Source: Crocinitomicaceae bacterium (lineage in GTDB: Bacteria > Bacteroidota > Bacteroidia > Flavobacteriales_D > Crocinitomicaceae). From it: a stretch of DNA of 64,000 nt. The stretch lies in assembly GCA_024643365.1 (NCBI GenBank), contig JAHENC010000020.1, positions 62,001 through 126,000 on the forward strand. Reading direction: 5' to 3'. Shown in pieces: positions 1 to 8,300 of the stretch (position 1 is the first letter of the stretch; each line of letters begins with the position of its first letter). A program made the translations under genes and the position numbers. The notes below the pieces were generated by a model. The model ran no database searches. It was not told where the DNA came from and saw only the letters and a program-made list of their open reading frames with translations.

Positions 1-750
1 AAGTCCTGTGGCCATAACCAGTAAAAAAACAGCGACAATTCCTTGAATAAAACCGTAAGAAACTTTGGTCAGATACTTTTTACCAAGCACCGAGCCAATA
101 AAAGCAGATATCGCTCCCAAAACAAGAAAGCTCGAATTCAGACCTGTCCAATTTGTATGACTCGTATAGATCGAAATTCGAGAAAAGTCAATCAGGGTTG
201 AAATGAGCGCACTTGTCGCCACAAACAATTGTTTATCCAAGGATATTTTCGAAAGAAAAGCTGAACGTAAGGCACCTTGATGTCCCGAAAAACCTCCGAA
301 AAAACCACTTAGTAATCCACCAACCGGTAAAAAAAGTGGCGCGTTTGAAAATGGGAATTTGATTTTTTTCCATTCGAAAATAACAAAAATCAACATCAAG
401 AGTCCTATCATGAACGAAAGCAAACTCACTTCCCTCCCACCCCATAATGGAAAAACAAACAAAGTCCCCATTTGTCCCGCCAATCTAAGTAGGTACGCTC
501 CCAAAAATGCACCCAACAATGCAGTAAGTCCGAATTTTTTAAAAAGTCCTAAGTCAATATGACGCGACATGATGGCTAACTTAAATAAGTTATTGGAAAA
601 ATGAACAAGTGCTGTTGCAAGCACAGCCAATTCCAGCGGGAAATACAAACTAAAAACAGGTAACAAAATGGTTCCTAATCCAAACCCACTAAAAAAGGTT
701 GCGAAAGAACCGACTAAACAAACCAATACAATTCCAATTTCACCTGCCAT
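1..750 (-). CDS. TauE/SafE family permease (partial, C-terminus beyond the left edge)
   Basis: An open frame runs on the minus strand from an ATG at 750 off the left edge, 250 codons with no stop. The product begins MAGEIGIVLVCLVGSFATFF and is a chain of hydrophobic helices rich in Gly, Ala and Leu. A second repeat-like segment around residues 135-155 contains GGLLSGFFGGFSGHQGA, the glycine-rich signature of TauE/SafE (formerly DUF81) inner-membrane permeases, which export sulfite, sulfoacetate or related small anions. About 250 residues is already near full length for the family, so little is missing. It is divergent from the threonine aldolase gene, with only 29 bp between start codons. The substrate cannot be read from the sequence; sulfite or another organosulfur anion is the family expectation. 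Confidence 0.8.
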   Translation of the reverse strand, partial: MAGEIGIVLVCLVGSFATFFSGFGLGTILLPVFSLYFPLELAVLATALVHFSNNLFKLAIMSRHIDLGLFKKFGLTALLGAFLGAYLLRLAGQMGTLFVFPLWGGREVSLLSFMIGLLMLIFVIFEWKKIKFPFSNAPLFLPVGGLLSGFFGGFSGHQGALRSAFLSKISLDKQLFVATSALISTLIDFSRISIYTSHTNWTGLNSSFLVLGAISAFIGSVLGKKYLTKVSYGFIQGIVAVFLLVMATGL

Positions 751-756
751 TTTGAT

Positions 757-764
757 TATTTTTG
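757..764 (+). promoter_or_regulatory. Possible -7 element of the threonine aldolase promoter
   Basis: TATTTTTG matches the Bacteroidota -7 consensus TAnnTTTG and lies 15 bp before the ATG at 780, inside the 29-bp divergent gap. No convincing TTG is seen at -33, so this is tentative. Confidence 0.35.
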
Positions 765-779
765 TTAAAAATAATAGGA

Positions 780-1802
780 ATGATTGACTTTCGAAGCGAT
801 ACCGTGACAAAACCGAGTCCAGCAATGAAGGATGCCATGTTTGCAGCACCTGTCGGAGATGATGTTTTTGGGGAAGATCCTAGCATCATCGAATTGGAGC
901 AATATGCCGCACATTTATTTGGCAAAGAGGCTGGTCTCTTTTGTTCTTCAGGAACTCAAACAAATCAAATTGCCATCAACGTCCACGTACAACCCGGTGG
1001 AGAGGTCATTTGTCATGAGGAAAGTCACATCTATAAATATGAAGGTGGAGGTATCGCGAAAAACAGCGGTGCATCTGTTCGACTGCTAAAAGGAGACCGA
1101 GGTCGGCTAGAAGCAACGGACATTTCACAGTGGATCAATCCTGCTCATGATGTTCACTTTCCCTTAACGCAACTCGTTTCCCTAGAGGATACTGCAAATC
1201 GTGGTGGCGGGGCGGTTTATGACTTTCATAAAATTCAAGAAATAAGAGCACTTTGCCATTCGCTTGGACTACCATTGCATTTAGACGGTGCGCGTGTATG
1301 TAATGCGCTCGCAGTTAATCAAATGGACCCTGCAATTTATGGAGCTGCTTTTGATTCAATCAGTATTTGTCTATCAAAAGGACTCGGAGCACCAGTTGGT
1401 TCTGTTTTAGTAGGAACAAAGGAATTCATTCACAAAGCTCGTAGGGTTCGAAAAGTAATGGGAGGCGGAATGCGACAAGCTGGAATTATTGCCGCTGGTG
1501 GACTTTTCGCTCTTAAGAACAATCGGGAACGATTAACTGAGGACCATCGACATGCCAAGCAACTCGAAGTCACATTCTTGAAACAGGACTGGGTAGAAAG
1601 CGTTTTGGGAGTAGAAACTAATATCGTAGTCATTCAACTGAAAAATCCTGCGAAACGCGATGCGATCTTGGCACAGTTTATGTCTTTCGGAATCCTCGCC
1701 ATGGCTTTTGGACCGGGAATGTTGCGTTTCGTGACACATTTAGACGTTTCCCCGGAGGACATTGATTTTACCTGCGAGAAGATTGAAATGATCACTGAGT
1801 GA
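780..1802 (+). CDS. ltaE: Low-specificity L-threonine aldolase
   Basis: This PLP-dependent cytosolic enzyme splits L-threonine or L-allo-threonine into glycine and acetaldehyde. The protein is 340 residues, the usual family length. It opens with MIDFRSDTVTKPSPAM, the hallmark N-terminus of the beta-eliminating lyase/threonine aldolase family. SICLSKGLGAPVGS carries the Schiff-base lysine, K200, and LHLDGARVCNA carries the PLP-contacting aspartate. The ATG at 780 is preferred over a TTG 18 bp upstream because family members start at this MIDFRSDT. It stands alone, divergent from the permease and followed by the 8-bp repeat array. Substrate stereospecificity cannot be decided from sequence. Confidence 0.93.
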   Translation: MIDFRSDTVTKPSPAMKDAMFAAPVGDDVFGEDPSIIELEQYAAHLFGKEAGLFCSSGTQTNQIAINVHVQPGGEVICHEESHIYKYEGGGIAKNSGASVRLLKGDRGRLEATDISQWINPAHDVHFPLTQLVSLEDTANRGGGAVYDFHKIQEIRALCHSLGLPLHLDGARVCNALAVNQMDPAIYGAAFDSISICLSKGLGAPVGSVLVGTKEFIHKARRVRKVMGGGMRQAGIIAAGGLFALKNNRERLTEDHRHAKQLEVTFLKQDWVESVLGVETNIVVIQLKNPAKRDAILAQFMSFGILAMAFGPGMLRFVTHLDVSPEDIDFTCEKIEMITE

Positions 1803-1821
1803 GGAACAGAACTGAGAGCAC

Positions 1822-1957
1822 ATTAAACCATCAGCAAACTATCACATTAAACCATTAGCACATTAGCACATTAGCACATTAGCACATTAAACCATTAGCA
1901 AACTAGCACATTAGTTCATTAGCACATTAGCACATTAAACCATTAGCACATTACACT
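1822..1957 (+). repeat. Array of 17 phased 8-bp tandem repeats (ATTAGCAC / ATTAAACC)
   Basis: The gap between ltaE and the next gene consists of 17 consecutive 8-bp units without a single indel. Eight match ATTAGCAC exactly (1854-1885 holds four in a row), four are ATTAAACC, and the rest are one- to three-base variants such as ATTAGCAA, ACTAGCAC and ATTAGTTC. A higher-order pattern is visible: the three-unit blocks at 1822-1845 and 1886-1909 agree at 22 of 24 bases and are 64 bp, exactly eight units, apart. No reading frame stays open through it. The array ends about 10 bp before the next start codon, so its copy number could affect that gene's leader. Confidence 0.9.
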
Positions 1958-1966
1958 CATACAAAC

Positions 1967-4006
1967 ATGCAAAAAATACGCTTCTTTATATTTTTATTGC
2001 TTGGACTCACCTCGGTAACTTGGAGTCAGGATGACCCGTGTAACACTGATGATAAAAAAATACGTAAGTTACTTACTGAAGCGTTAGCAGCACCTGATTT
2101 CAATAGTCAAACCAGTCAATTTGCAGAGCTCATCCGAAAGTATCCGAATCACGCAGAAAGTTATTATTACTATGCGCAGATTTGTTACCAACAAGCAAGC
2201 TTTAAACTGAAAGCTGATCCAAATTCATCCGAAGGAGAAGGACTTTTGAAGAAATCCATTTTATTCTACCAAACAACAACGCAGAAGTGCCCTTCCTTTC
2301 ATTCGGACTGTTATTACTACTGCGGAAAGGTTCTTTATAACTATGGTGAGGACGATAAAGCTTTGATATTCATGGAGAAATTCCTTGCGTTTGACAGCAT
2401 CAATCCAACTGGACTTTCAGAAAAATATTCATCCCAGAAACAAGAAATTAAGTCCATTGTAGAGGATCTGAAATTCCAAAAAGAACTGGTTGAAAATCCA
2501 GTTCCCTTCGTCCCTAAGAGAGTGAGCGGTGTAAGTTCAGAATTGGATGAATACTTCCCAATGATTTCGCCTGATAATGATTTACTCTTTTATACTCGGA
2601 AGGTTGACCGAACAAATTTGGGTGATATTGCCACAAACATCCAAGAAGAATTTACCATTTCCGAAAGAGGGAGTTCAGATGTTCTGTATTCAAATGGATC
2701 TCCTTTACCCCAACCATTTAATAATGGGAGTTTTCACAATTACGGTACCGCATCCCTGTCCGTAGATAACCGCGAGATGATTATTTGCGCTTGCAAGGTA
2801 GAAAAGGTCTACAATAAAGACTATTTGAATTGTGATTTGTATACCACCAGTTATACGCGCAGTGGACGTGGCGGAAACGATTTCAAATGGACGCCATTGA
2901 TCAATATGGGACCGAACATCAACACCAAAGATGGATGGGAAGCACAGCCCTCATTGTCCGCAGATGGGAAATTACTTTTTTTCACCACCCTTCGTAAAGG
3001 ATCACGTGACAATGACATCTTTTATTCGGAAAAACAAACTGATGGAACTTGGAGTCCAGCGAAACCATTTGATATTATCAACACTGCTGCGAAGGATAAA
3101 AGTCCATTCTTTCACCAAGATGGTGAAACACTTTATTTCGTGTCCACAAGTACGAAAGAACGAAAGGGACTTGGTGGACTAGATATTTTCTACATCCGCA
3201 AAGAAGGGGACCATTGGACAGAGCCAAAAAACATCGGTTATCCAATAAATTCAGCTCAAGACGAACTTGGCCTTTTTGTATCCACAAGCGGAAAGGTTGC
3301 TTATTTTTCTACCGCTAAAGATGGTGATTGGAACATTTATGCATTTGATTTATACGAGGAGGCGCGTCCTCAAGAAGTGGTAATTCTCCGAGGTGAATTA
3401 AAGGATGAAGCTGGAAATGCGGTGAGCAATGCGACGATCGATATCACGTACAACGAAACAGGAGAAACCGTCAACTTCAAGGTAAATGCGGAAGATGGGA
3501 AATACGCTGCAGTTGTGAAAGTAGATCAAAAACAGGACATTACCCTTTCCGTGAACAAAGAAAATTTCGCTTTTCAAGCACAGACCGTAAGCAGTGAGCA
3601 ATTGCAGAACCGTACTGAGCGACATGTGGAAGTCAAAGCGATGCAAGTCGATAGTTTAGTAGCTGGCAAACCCTACACAATTGCTGACATTCTATACACG
3701 ACTGATTCGTATGAGTTAAACAAAGCAGCCAAGGTCATTCTAATTGGCTTTGCAAAGTATTTACAGTCTAATCCAAGTTTGAACATCCGCATCAACGGCC
3801 ACACCGATGATTTAGGAAACGAAGAAAGTAATTTACAGCTATCTCAAGCGCGTGCTGAGGAAGTAAAGCGCTATCTAACGGAACAAGGGATTTCCGCAGA
3901 ACGAATGACTGCGAGTGGATTTGGGGAAAGCATGCCGCGAGTACCAAATGAAGACGCTGAAAGCCGAGCACAAAATCGCCGCACGGAGTTCGAAATTGTT
4001 GACTAG
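1967..4006 (+). CDS. PorE-like TPR / PD40 propeller / OmpA periplasmic protein
   Basis: A 679-residue exported protein with a Sec signal peptide ending near TSVTWSQ. Domains in order: TPR-like helices rich in Tyr and Cys (about 30-165); PD40/WD40-like propeller strands (about 190-450; for example EYFPMISPDNDLLFYTRK and SLSADGKLLFFTTLRKG); a carboxypeptidase-regulatory-like beta sandwich (about 473-560); and a C-terminal OmpA peptidoglycan-binding domain (about 565-679) with INGHTDDLGNEESNLQLSQA. This order is the published architecture of PorE, a type IX secretion component of Porphyromonas gingivalis that links the outer-membrane complex to peptidoglycan. Flavobacteriales carry several paralogues of this build, so the T9SS role is inferred. 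No lipobox cysteine follows the signal peptide. It is not in an obvious operon. Confidence 0.8.
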   Translation: MQKIRFFIFLLLGLTSVTWSQDDPCNTDDKKIRKLLTEALAAPDFNSQTSQFAELIRKYPNHAESYYYYAQICYQQASFKLKADPNSSEGEGLLKKSILFYQTTTQKCPSFHSDCYYYCGKVLYNYGEDDKALIFMEKFLAFDSINPTGLSEKYSSQKQEIKSIVEDLKFQKELVENPVPFVPKRVSGVSSELDEYFPMISPDNDLLFYTRKVDRTNLGDIATNIQEEFTISERGSSDVLYSNGSPLPQPFNNGSFHNYGTASLSVDNREMIICACKVEKVYNKDYLNCDLYTTSYTRSGRGGNDFKWTPLINMGPNINTKDGWEAQPSLSADGKLLFFTTLRKGSRDNDIFYSEKQTDGTWSPAKPFDIINTAAKDKSPFFHQDGETLYFVSTSTKERKGLGGLDIFYIRKEGDHWTEPKNIGYPINSAQDELGLFVSTSGKVAYFSTAKDGDWNIYAFDLYEEARPQEVVILRGELKDEAGNAVSNATIDITYNETGETVNFKVNAEDGKYAAVVKVDQKQDITLSVNKENFAFQAQTVSSEQLQNRTERHVEVKAMQVDSLVAGKPYTIADILYTTDSYELNKAAKVILIGFAKYLQSNPSLNIRINGHTDDLGNEESNLQLSQARAEEVKRYLTEQGISAERMTASGFGESMPRVPNEDAESRAQNRRTEFEIVD

Positions 4007-4182
4007 GATCGTTTAATCTTCAGGAGATTGCCTTTCTGAAAGATCTTTTAATGCCCATCTACATATCAAATCCCACATTGTGAATTGCATTTACAAAGAT
4101 GGATTGTCAATTCCTAGAAGAGAAGATTTCATAGTTAGAGTCAATACCTGATGTACAATCCTCAAAAAAATTAGCATAAAAA

Positions 4183-4205
4183 AAGGGGATTCGATGAATC
4201 CCCTT
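4183..4205 (-). terminator. Rho-independent terminator of rplS
   Basis: A 10-bp perfect stem (AAGGGGATTC paired with GAATCCCCTT, 3-base loop), 20 bp past the rplS stop. On the minus strand it is followed by a run of seven T residues. Confidence 0.9.
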
Positions 4206-4224
4206 CTGTATATTTTTCTGCAGA

Positions 4225-4581
4225 TTATGCAGTAAATTTCTTTTTCTCACGGATACGTGCTGATTTACCTGTACGCTCACGGAAGTAGAATATACGCGCT
4301 CTACGAACTGCTCCTCTTTTCACGATTGTTACGCCATCAATGAATGGAGAGTTTACTGGGAAGATACGCTCAACTCCGATGTTTCCAGACATTTTACGAA
4401 CCGTAAATGTTTCTGTTGCACCGTTTCCACGACGTTGTAAAACAACTCCTTGAAACTGCTGGATACGCTCTTTGTTACCCTCAACAATTTTATAAGCAAC
4501 GATTACGGTATCTCCTGCACCGAAAACAGGCAATTGGTTTGCTACTGTTAGTTCTTTTTGAATTTCTCTGATAATGCTCAT
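4225..4581 (-). CDS. rplS: 50S ribosomal protein L19
   Basis: Ribosomal protein L19 sits at the 30S-50S interface of the large subunit. The 118-residue product has the family length and its signatures: [16 protein letters not shown], the segment [20 protein letters not shown], and [15 protein letters not shown], ending in a basic tail. The ATG at 4581 gives the canonical start. It is transcribed alone, with its own promoter at 4619-4646 and its own terminator at 4183-4205. In many bacteria rplS follows trmD; here it is monocistronic. Identification is secure. Confidence 0.97.
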   Translation of the reverse strand: MSIIREIQKELTVANQLPVFGAGDTVIVAYKIVEGNKERIQQFQGVVLQRRGNGATETFTVRKMSGNIGVERIFPVNSPFIDGVTIVKRGAVRRARIFYFRERTGKSARIREKKKFTA

Positions 4582-4618
4582 TTCACAATTTTTTTGCCGT
4601 TCAAACAGAAACGGGGTG

Positions 4619-4646
4619 CAATATTAGTAATTTTTTCTGAATGCAA
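4619..4646 (-). promoter_or_regulatory. rplS promoter
   Basis: On the minus strand, TTG (4646-4644), 17 bp, then TAATATTG (4626-4619), one mismatch from TAnnTTTG, followed by GCACCCC, a common Bacteroidota start-site context. The rplS ATG lies about 38 bp downstream. Confidence 0.6.
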
Positions 4647-4744
4647 CCATTTTTTAAACAATTTTCTTTCCGATTTTTTAAAAACTATTCATTTGCGCGA
4701 AAGAATGGAATTCTAAGCAATAGTGAACAGGGAGTAAATTGTAT

Positions 4745-5149
4745 TTATAGATACAAAGACATTAGAATAATCAGAAATACGATACACCCGTATATCAGGT
4801 ACAATTGCTTGTTATTCACAGGTGCATTTTTAGGTGTTTCCACTTCTTTTTTTGGTGGCATAATTGGTTCCTCATCCTCTAAGTTATAACTCGATTCCAC
4901 CGGGATAAATCCTTCCCATTGAAATACATGACGTTGACCAAAGTGAACGCGGTCTCCTTTTTTTAACAATTTGAATCCATCTAGCCTCCTATTGTTCACA
5001 TAAGTGCCTTGTTCTGAACCAAGATCGGTAATAAAAACATTTCCTGATGTATCACAAAACAACTCCAAATGATATGGTGCTACATCTACCGACTCAATCA
5101 CAAGTTGATTGTCTAGTGCACTACCAATACGAAGATGAATTTTATCCAT
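4745..5149 (-). CDS. FHA-domain protein with C-terminal membrane anchor
   Basis: A 134-residue protein. Residues 1-85 form a forkhead-associated phosphothreonine-binding domain: RIGSALDNQLVI is the start of the core, then the HLELF segment, FITDLGSEQGTYVNNRRL (the conserved G-T-x-V-N-N loop) and the KKGDRVHFGQ strand. A short acidic-basic linker (about 95-115) leads to one strongly hydrophobic helix (LYLIYGCIVFLIILMSLYL) at the very C-terminus, a tail-anchor arrangement that would leave the FHA domain in the cytoplasm. No kinase or phosphatase is adjacent. It is divergent from parA with 177 bp between. Its partner and role are unknown; regulated assembly at the inner membrane is a guess. Confidence 0.8.
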   Translation of the reverse strand: MDKIHLRIGSALDNQLVIESVDVAPYHLELFCDTSGNVFITDLGSEQGTYVNNRRLDGFKLLKKGDRVHFGQRHVFQWEGFIPVESSYNLEDEEPIMPPKKEVETPKNAPVNNKQLYLIYGCIVFLIILMSLYL

Positions 5150-5326
5150 GCCTTCTGTGTTTAAATTCTTCTCAAAGATACAAAAAGCGAGTCAAATGTT
5201 CACATTTCATCAAAAACATAGCAAAGGTCAAAAAAATGAGAAAAAACGTATTTCGTTAATAAGTTCCTTCATGAATTTGTCAAACCAAAGACTACAACAT
5301 GTAATTTTATATTTCAGAAAAATAGA

Positions 5327-6139
5327 ATGGGAAAAATAATAGCTATAGCAAACCAAAAGGGTGGTGTTGGAAAAACGACGACAACCATAAACCTCGGCGG
5401 ATGTTTGGGAGTACTTGAATACAAAACGTTAATTGTCGATGCGGATCCTCAGGCGAATTCAACTTCTGGAACGGGATTTGACCCTAAAAATGTCCGAAAT
5501 ATATACGACTGCTTGGTTAACGGAATGCATCCTAAGGATGTCATTTTATCCACTTCAAATCCCAATCTAGACATTCTCCCATCACATTTGGACCTTGTTG
5601 GAGCAGAATTAGAAATGATCAATCTTCCAAACCGCGAGTATTTATTGAAAAGTACTTTGGAGAAAGTAAAGGATGATTATGATTTCATTCTGATTGATTG
5701 TTCTCCTTCACTTGGACTCATTACGGTCAATTCACTTGTTGCTGCGGATTCCGTTATGATTCCAGTGCAATGTGAATATTTTGCACTAGAAGGGTTGAGC
5801 AAGTTATTGAATACGATTAAAATTGTTCAAGGACGCTTAAATCCAACGTTGGAAATCGAAGGAATGGTGCTCACCATGTACGATACTCGCTTACGTTTAG
5901 CAAATCAAGTGGTAGATGAAGTAAAAACCCATTTCCAAGAATTGGTATTCGATACCGTGATTCACCGAAACACGACCTTGAGCGAGGCATCAAGTCACGG
6001 CACAACGGTCATCATGCACGATGCTTCTTCCAAAGGATCTATAAATTACCTTAACTTTGCACGCGAATTGTTACAGAAAAACGATTTGACAAAAATTGGC
6101 AACGACGATAAAATAATTGAGATTGATCATGAGCTCTAA
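5327..6139 (+). CDS. parA: Chromosome partitioning ATPase ParA (Soj)
   Basis: ParA-type P-loop ATPase that forms nucleotide-dependent gradients on the nucleoid to separate replicated origins. The 270-residue protein begins MGKIIAIANQKGGVGKTTT with the deviant Walker A motif (K11 to T18), followed by LIVDADPQANSTSG (Walker A') and DFILIDCSPSLGLIT (Walker B region). It lacks the N-terminal HTH of plasmid SopA-type proteins, so it is the short chromosomal form. It overlaps parB by 11 bp, implying coupled translation. No obvious parS palindrome was spotted nearby, but I did not search exhaustively. Confidence 0.96.
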   Translation: MGKIIAIANQKGGVGKTTTTINLGGCLGVLEYKTLIVDADPQANSTSGTGFDPKNVRNIYDCLVNGMHPKDVILSTSNPNLDILPSHLDLVGAELEMINLPNREYLLKSTLEKVKDDYDFILIDCSPSLGLITVNSLVAADSVMIPVQCEYFALEGLSKLLNTIKIVQGRLNPTLEIEGMVLTMYDTRLRLANQVVDEVKTHFQELVFDTVIHRNTTLSEASSHGTTVIMHDASSKGSINYLNFARELLQKNDLTKIGNDDKIIEIDHEL

Positions 6140-7016
6140 TTCGAAAAAGCAACCTGCATTAGGACGAGGGTTAAGCGCCTTATTACAAAACTCAGACACG
6201 GACATCACTTCGATGAGTGGCGCTACGGTTGGCTCCGTATCCATGATTGAAATTCATTTGATTGAAGCCAATCCATTTAATCCACGAACGCATTTTGAAA
6301 AAGATGCATTGGAGGAATTACGCTTGTCCATTTTAACACATGGAATCATTCAGCCATTAACCGTTCGAAAACTTGGAAGAGATCGTTACCAGTTGATTTC
6401 TGGAGAACGTCGTTTCCGTGCATCTCAACTTGCCGGACTAAAAGAAGTCCCAGCATACATTCGCATTGCAAACGACCAAACCATGTTAGAAATGGCATTG
6501 GTGGAAAACATTCAACGTGAAGATTTGAATGCGATCGAGGTTGCTATCTCCTACGAGCGATTAATCGATGAATGTAAATTAACTCAGGAACAACTAAGTG
6601 AAAAGGTAGCGAAATCACGCTCCCACATTGCGAATCATATTCGTTTATTGAGATTGCCTGCATCCATACAAGCAGGAGTGCGTGATCAAGTTATCACAAT
6701 GGGACATGCCCGTGCTTTATTGAGCATTAGCGACGAAAAGGAACAATTGATTGCATACCAGCAAATCATTGATGATTCACTTTCGGTTAGAGCAGTCGAA
6801 CAATTGGTCAAACCAACAACAGGCACAGCATTACCGAAAGTAAAATCAGAGAAAGTTGGATTAAATTCGAGCGAACAAGTTTTTACTTCTTTCCTCAGTG
6901 ATAAATTGGGAGCGAAAGTTTCCATAGACAAGTCAGAATCTGGAAAAGGAAAAGTTGTCGTTCACTTCTCTTCTGAAACGGAGTTAAACCGTGTGATGGC
7001 CCTTTTGAAAAAATAA
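6129..7016 (+). CDS. parB: Chromosome partitioning protein ParB (Spo0J)
   Basis: CTP-dependent DNA clamp that loads at parS sites and stimulates ParA. The 295-residue product starts MSSNSKKQPALGRGLSALL, the conserved N-terminal ParA-stimulating peptide (GRGLSALL). Next comes the ParB/Srx CTPase domain with ANPFNPRTHF and GERRFRAS (residues 92-99, the phosphate-contacting box), then an HTH region (SEKVAKSRSHIANHIRLLRLP) and a C-terminal dimerisation domain. The ATG at 6129 is preferred over a TTG 12 bp earlier because of the conserved N-terminus. Its stop overlaps the next start by one base (TAATG). Confidence 0.96.
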   Translation: MSSNSKKQPALGRGLSALLQNSDTDITSMSGATVGSVSMIEIHLIEANPFNPRTHFEKDALEELRLSILTHGIIQPLTVRKLGRDRYQLISGERRFRASQLAGLKEVPAYIRIANDQTMLEMALVENIQREDLNAIEVAISYERLIDECKLTQEQLSEKVAKSRSHIANHIRLLRLPASIQAGVRDQVITMGHARALLSISDEKEQLIAYQQIIDDSLSVRAVEQLVKPTTGTALPKVKSEKVGLNSSEQVFTSFLSDKLGAKVSIDKSESGKGKVVVHFSSETELNRVMALLKK

Positions 7017-7558
7017 TGTCTCGCCTACTCCTTTTATTTTTGCTTGGTAGCTTTTCTTCATGGTCTCAACCATTGATGATTAAAGATTCCCTTTTTCCTG
7101 AGTACAAAAAGGTAATGATTTATTCAGCCGTGATACCAGGAGCTGGTCAGGTTTACAATAGCATCCACCGAGAAAATGGTCCAAAACATGCTTATTGGAA
7201 AGTGCCATTGATTTATGCCGCTTTAGGCGCTACTGGATATTTTCTCACAGTGAATAACCAAACTCAAAAATCACTCAAAACGGAATACACGAACCGTATA
7301 AACAATGCAGGAAGTTTAAATCCAACATGGGCTCCATATGATGATCAAGCTGTTTTAAGTTTGTATCAATCCTATTTGAATAAAAGAGATATGTCCATTC
7401 TTGGTTGTGCAGCGGTTTATTTTATTCAAATTGCCGAAGCAGGGGTCGAAGCACATTTCCTACACTTTGATGTCACTGATAAACTTTCGCTACAAGCAAC
7501 TCCAACCTTGTTTGGTCCAAGTTCCGCAGGAATTCACATCAAGTTGCAGTTTCGTTAA
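7016..7558 (+). CDS. DUF5683 secreted/membrane protein in the par-dap operon
   Basis: A 180-residue protein with an N-terminal signal peptide (MSRLLLLFLLGSFSSWSQ). It has the DUF5683 pattern: VMIYSAVIPGAGQVYN, then a hydrophobic stretch YWKVPLIYAALGATGYFLT and a second hydrophobic segment CAAVYFIQIAEAGVEAHF. The function is unknown. The family is widespread in Bacteroidota and often sits, as here, between parB and dapB; the start overlaps the parB stop by one base. The PGAGQ motif and short hydrophobic stretches suggest an outer-membrane or periplasm-facing protein. I do not assign a function. Confidence 0.82.
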   Translation: MSRLLLLFLLGSFSSWSQPLMIKDSLFPEYKKVMIYSAVIPGAGQVYNSIHRENGPKHAYWKVPLIYAALGATGYFLTVNNQTQKSLKTEYTNRINNAGSLNPTWAPYDDQAVLSLYQSYLNKRDMSILGCAAVYFIQIAEAGVEAHFLHFDVTDKLSLQATPTLFGPSSAGIHIKLQFR

Positions 7559-7569
7559 AGTGAAAAACG

Positions 7570-7577
7570 TATTTTTG
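7570..7577 (+). promoter_or_regulatory. -7 element immediately before dapB
   Basis: TATTTTTG fits TAnnTTTG exactly and ends only 5 bp before the dapB ATG (7583). A TTG lies 23 bp upstream of it. If used, dapB mRNA would be leaderless or nearly so. Confidence 0.45.
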
Positions 7578-7582
7578 TTACC

Positions 7583-8293
7583 ATGAAGATTGGATTAATT
7601 GGGTACGGAAAAATGGGGAAGGCAATTGAAACCATTGCCCTGTCTAGAGGACACCACATCACAGCTATCGTTAATCGATCTCATTCGATTGATCAAGTAG
7701 ATTGGTCAAACGTAGATGTAGCCATTGAATTTACACAACCTGACTTAGCCATTTCACACATCCAGGCGTGTTTGGACGCTCATACACCAATTGTCGTTGG
7801 AACAACCGCATGGCAACAAGAATTGCCGATGGTGAAGAAATTAGTACAAGCTCAAGATGGAAGCCTTCTACATGCAAGTAATTTCAGTGTTGGTGTGAAT
7901 ATTTTCTTTGAAATCAATCGAAAATTGGCTGAAATCATGAACAAGCACCCGGAGTACACCGTGAGCATGGAGGAAATTCACCATGTTCAAAAACTTGATG
8001 CGCCTAGTGGTACCGCTGTAAGTTTGGCCAATGACATCATCGAAGTTCATGATCAATATTCCGACTGGCACTTAGCTACGGAAAAAGAAGAGAATCAAAG
8101 TATCTCGATTCTTGCACTTCGCGAACCCAATGTCCCTGGGACACATGAGGTCAGCTATCACTCTGAAATTGATAGCATTCGCATCGAACACGTTGCACAC
8201 AACAGAACTGGTTTTGCACTTGGAGCAGTTTTGGCAGCAGAATTTCTCCTAGGCAAAAAGGGTGTATTTACCATGAAAGACGTTTTAAACTAA
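7583..8293 (+). CDS. dapB: 4-hydroxy-tetrahydrodipicolinate reductase
   Basis: This enzyme reduces 4-hydroxy-tetrahydrodipicolinate with NAD(P)H in the lysine and diaminopimelate pathway, supplying peptidoglycan. The 236-residue protein has the nucleotide-binding motif GYGKMGK (7-13), VGTTAW, and the signature [16 protein letters not shown] with catalytic His133/His134 and Lys137, ending with [11 protein letters not shown]. It is slightly shorter than the E. coli enzyme (273), as in other Bacteroidota. It follows DUF5683 by 24 bp and may have its own start-site promoter as well as operon transcription. lepB follows after 7 bp. Confidence 0.95.
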   Translation: MKIGLIGYGKMGKAIETIALSRGHHITAIVNRSHSIDQVDWSNVDVAIEFTQPDLAISHIQACLDAHTPIVVGTTAWQQELPMVKKLVQAQDGSLLHASNFSVGVNIFFEINRKLAEIMNKHPEYTVSMEEIHHVQKLDAPSGTAVSLANDIIEVHDQYSDWHLATEKEENQSISILALREPNVPGTHEVSYHSEIDSIRIEHVAHNRTGFALGAVLAAEFLLGKKGVFTMKDVLN

Positions 8294-8300
8294 AGATATT

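Noticed and set aside
359-562. Plus-strand open frame opposite the TauE/SafE permease
   Set aside because: Antisense to a clear permease frame; composition shows no protein family or signal.
1822-1957. Repeat array considered as a CRISPR
   Set aside because: Units are 8 bp and contiguous, with no unique spacers of constant size and no cas gene nearby.
4641-4889. Plus-strand frame starting MQPFFKQFSFRF between rplS and the FHA gene
   Set aside because: Runs through the rplS promoter and overlaps the FHA gene antisense; no family, low-complexity start.
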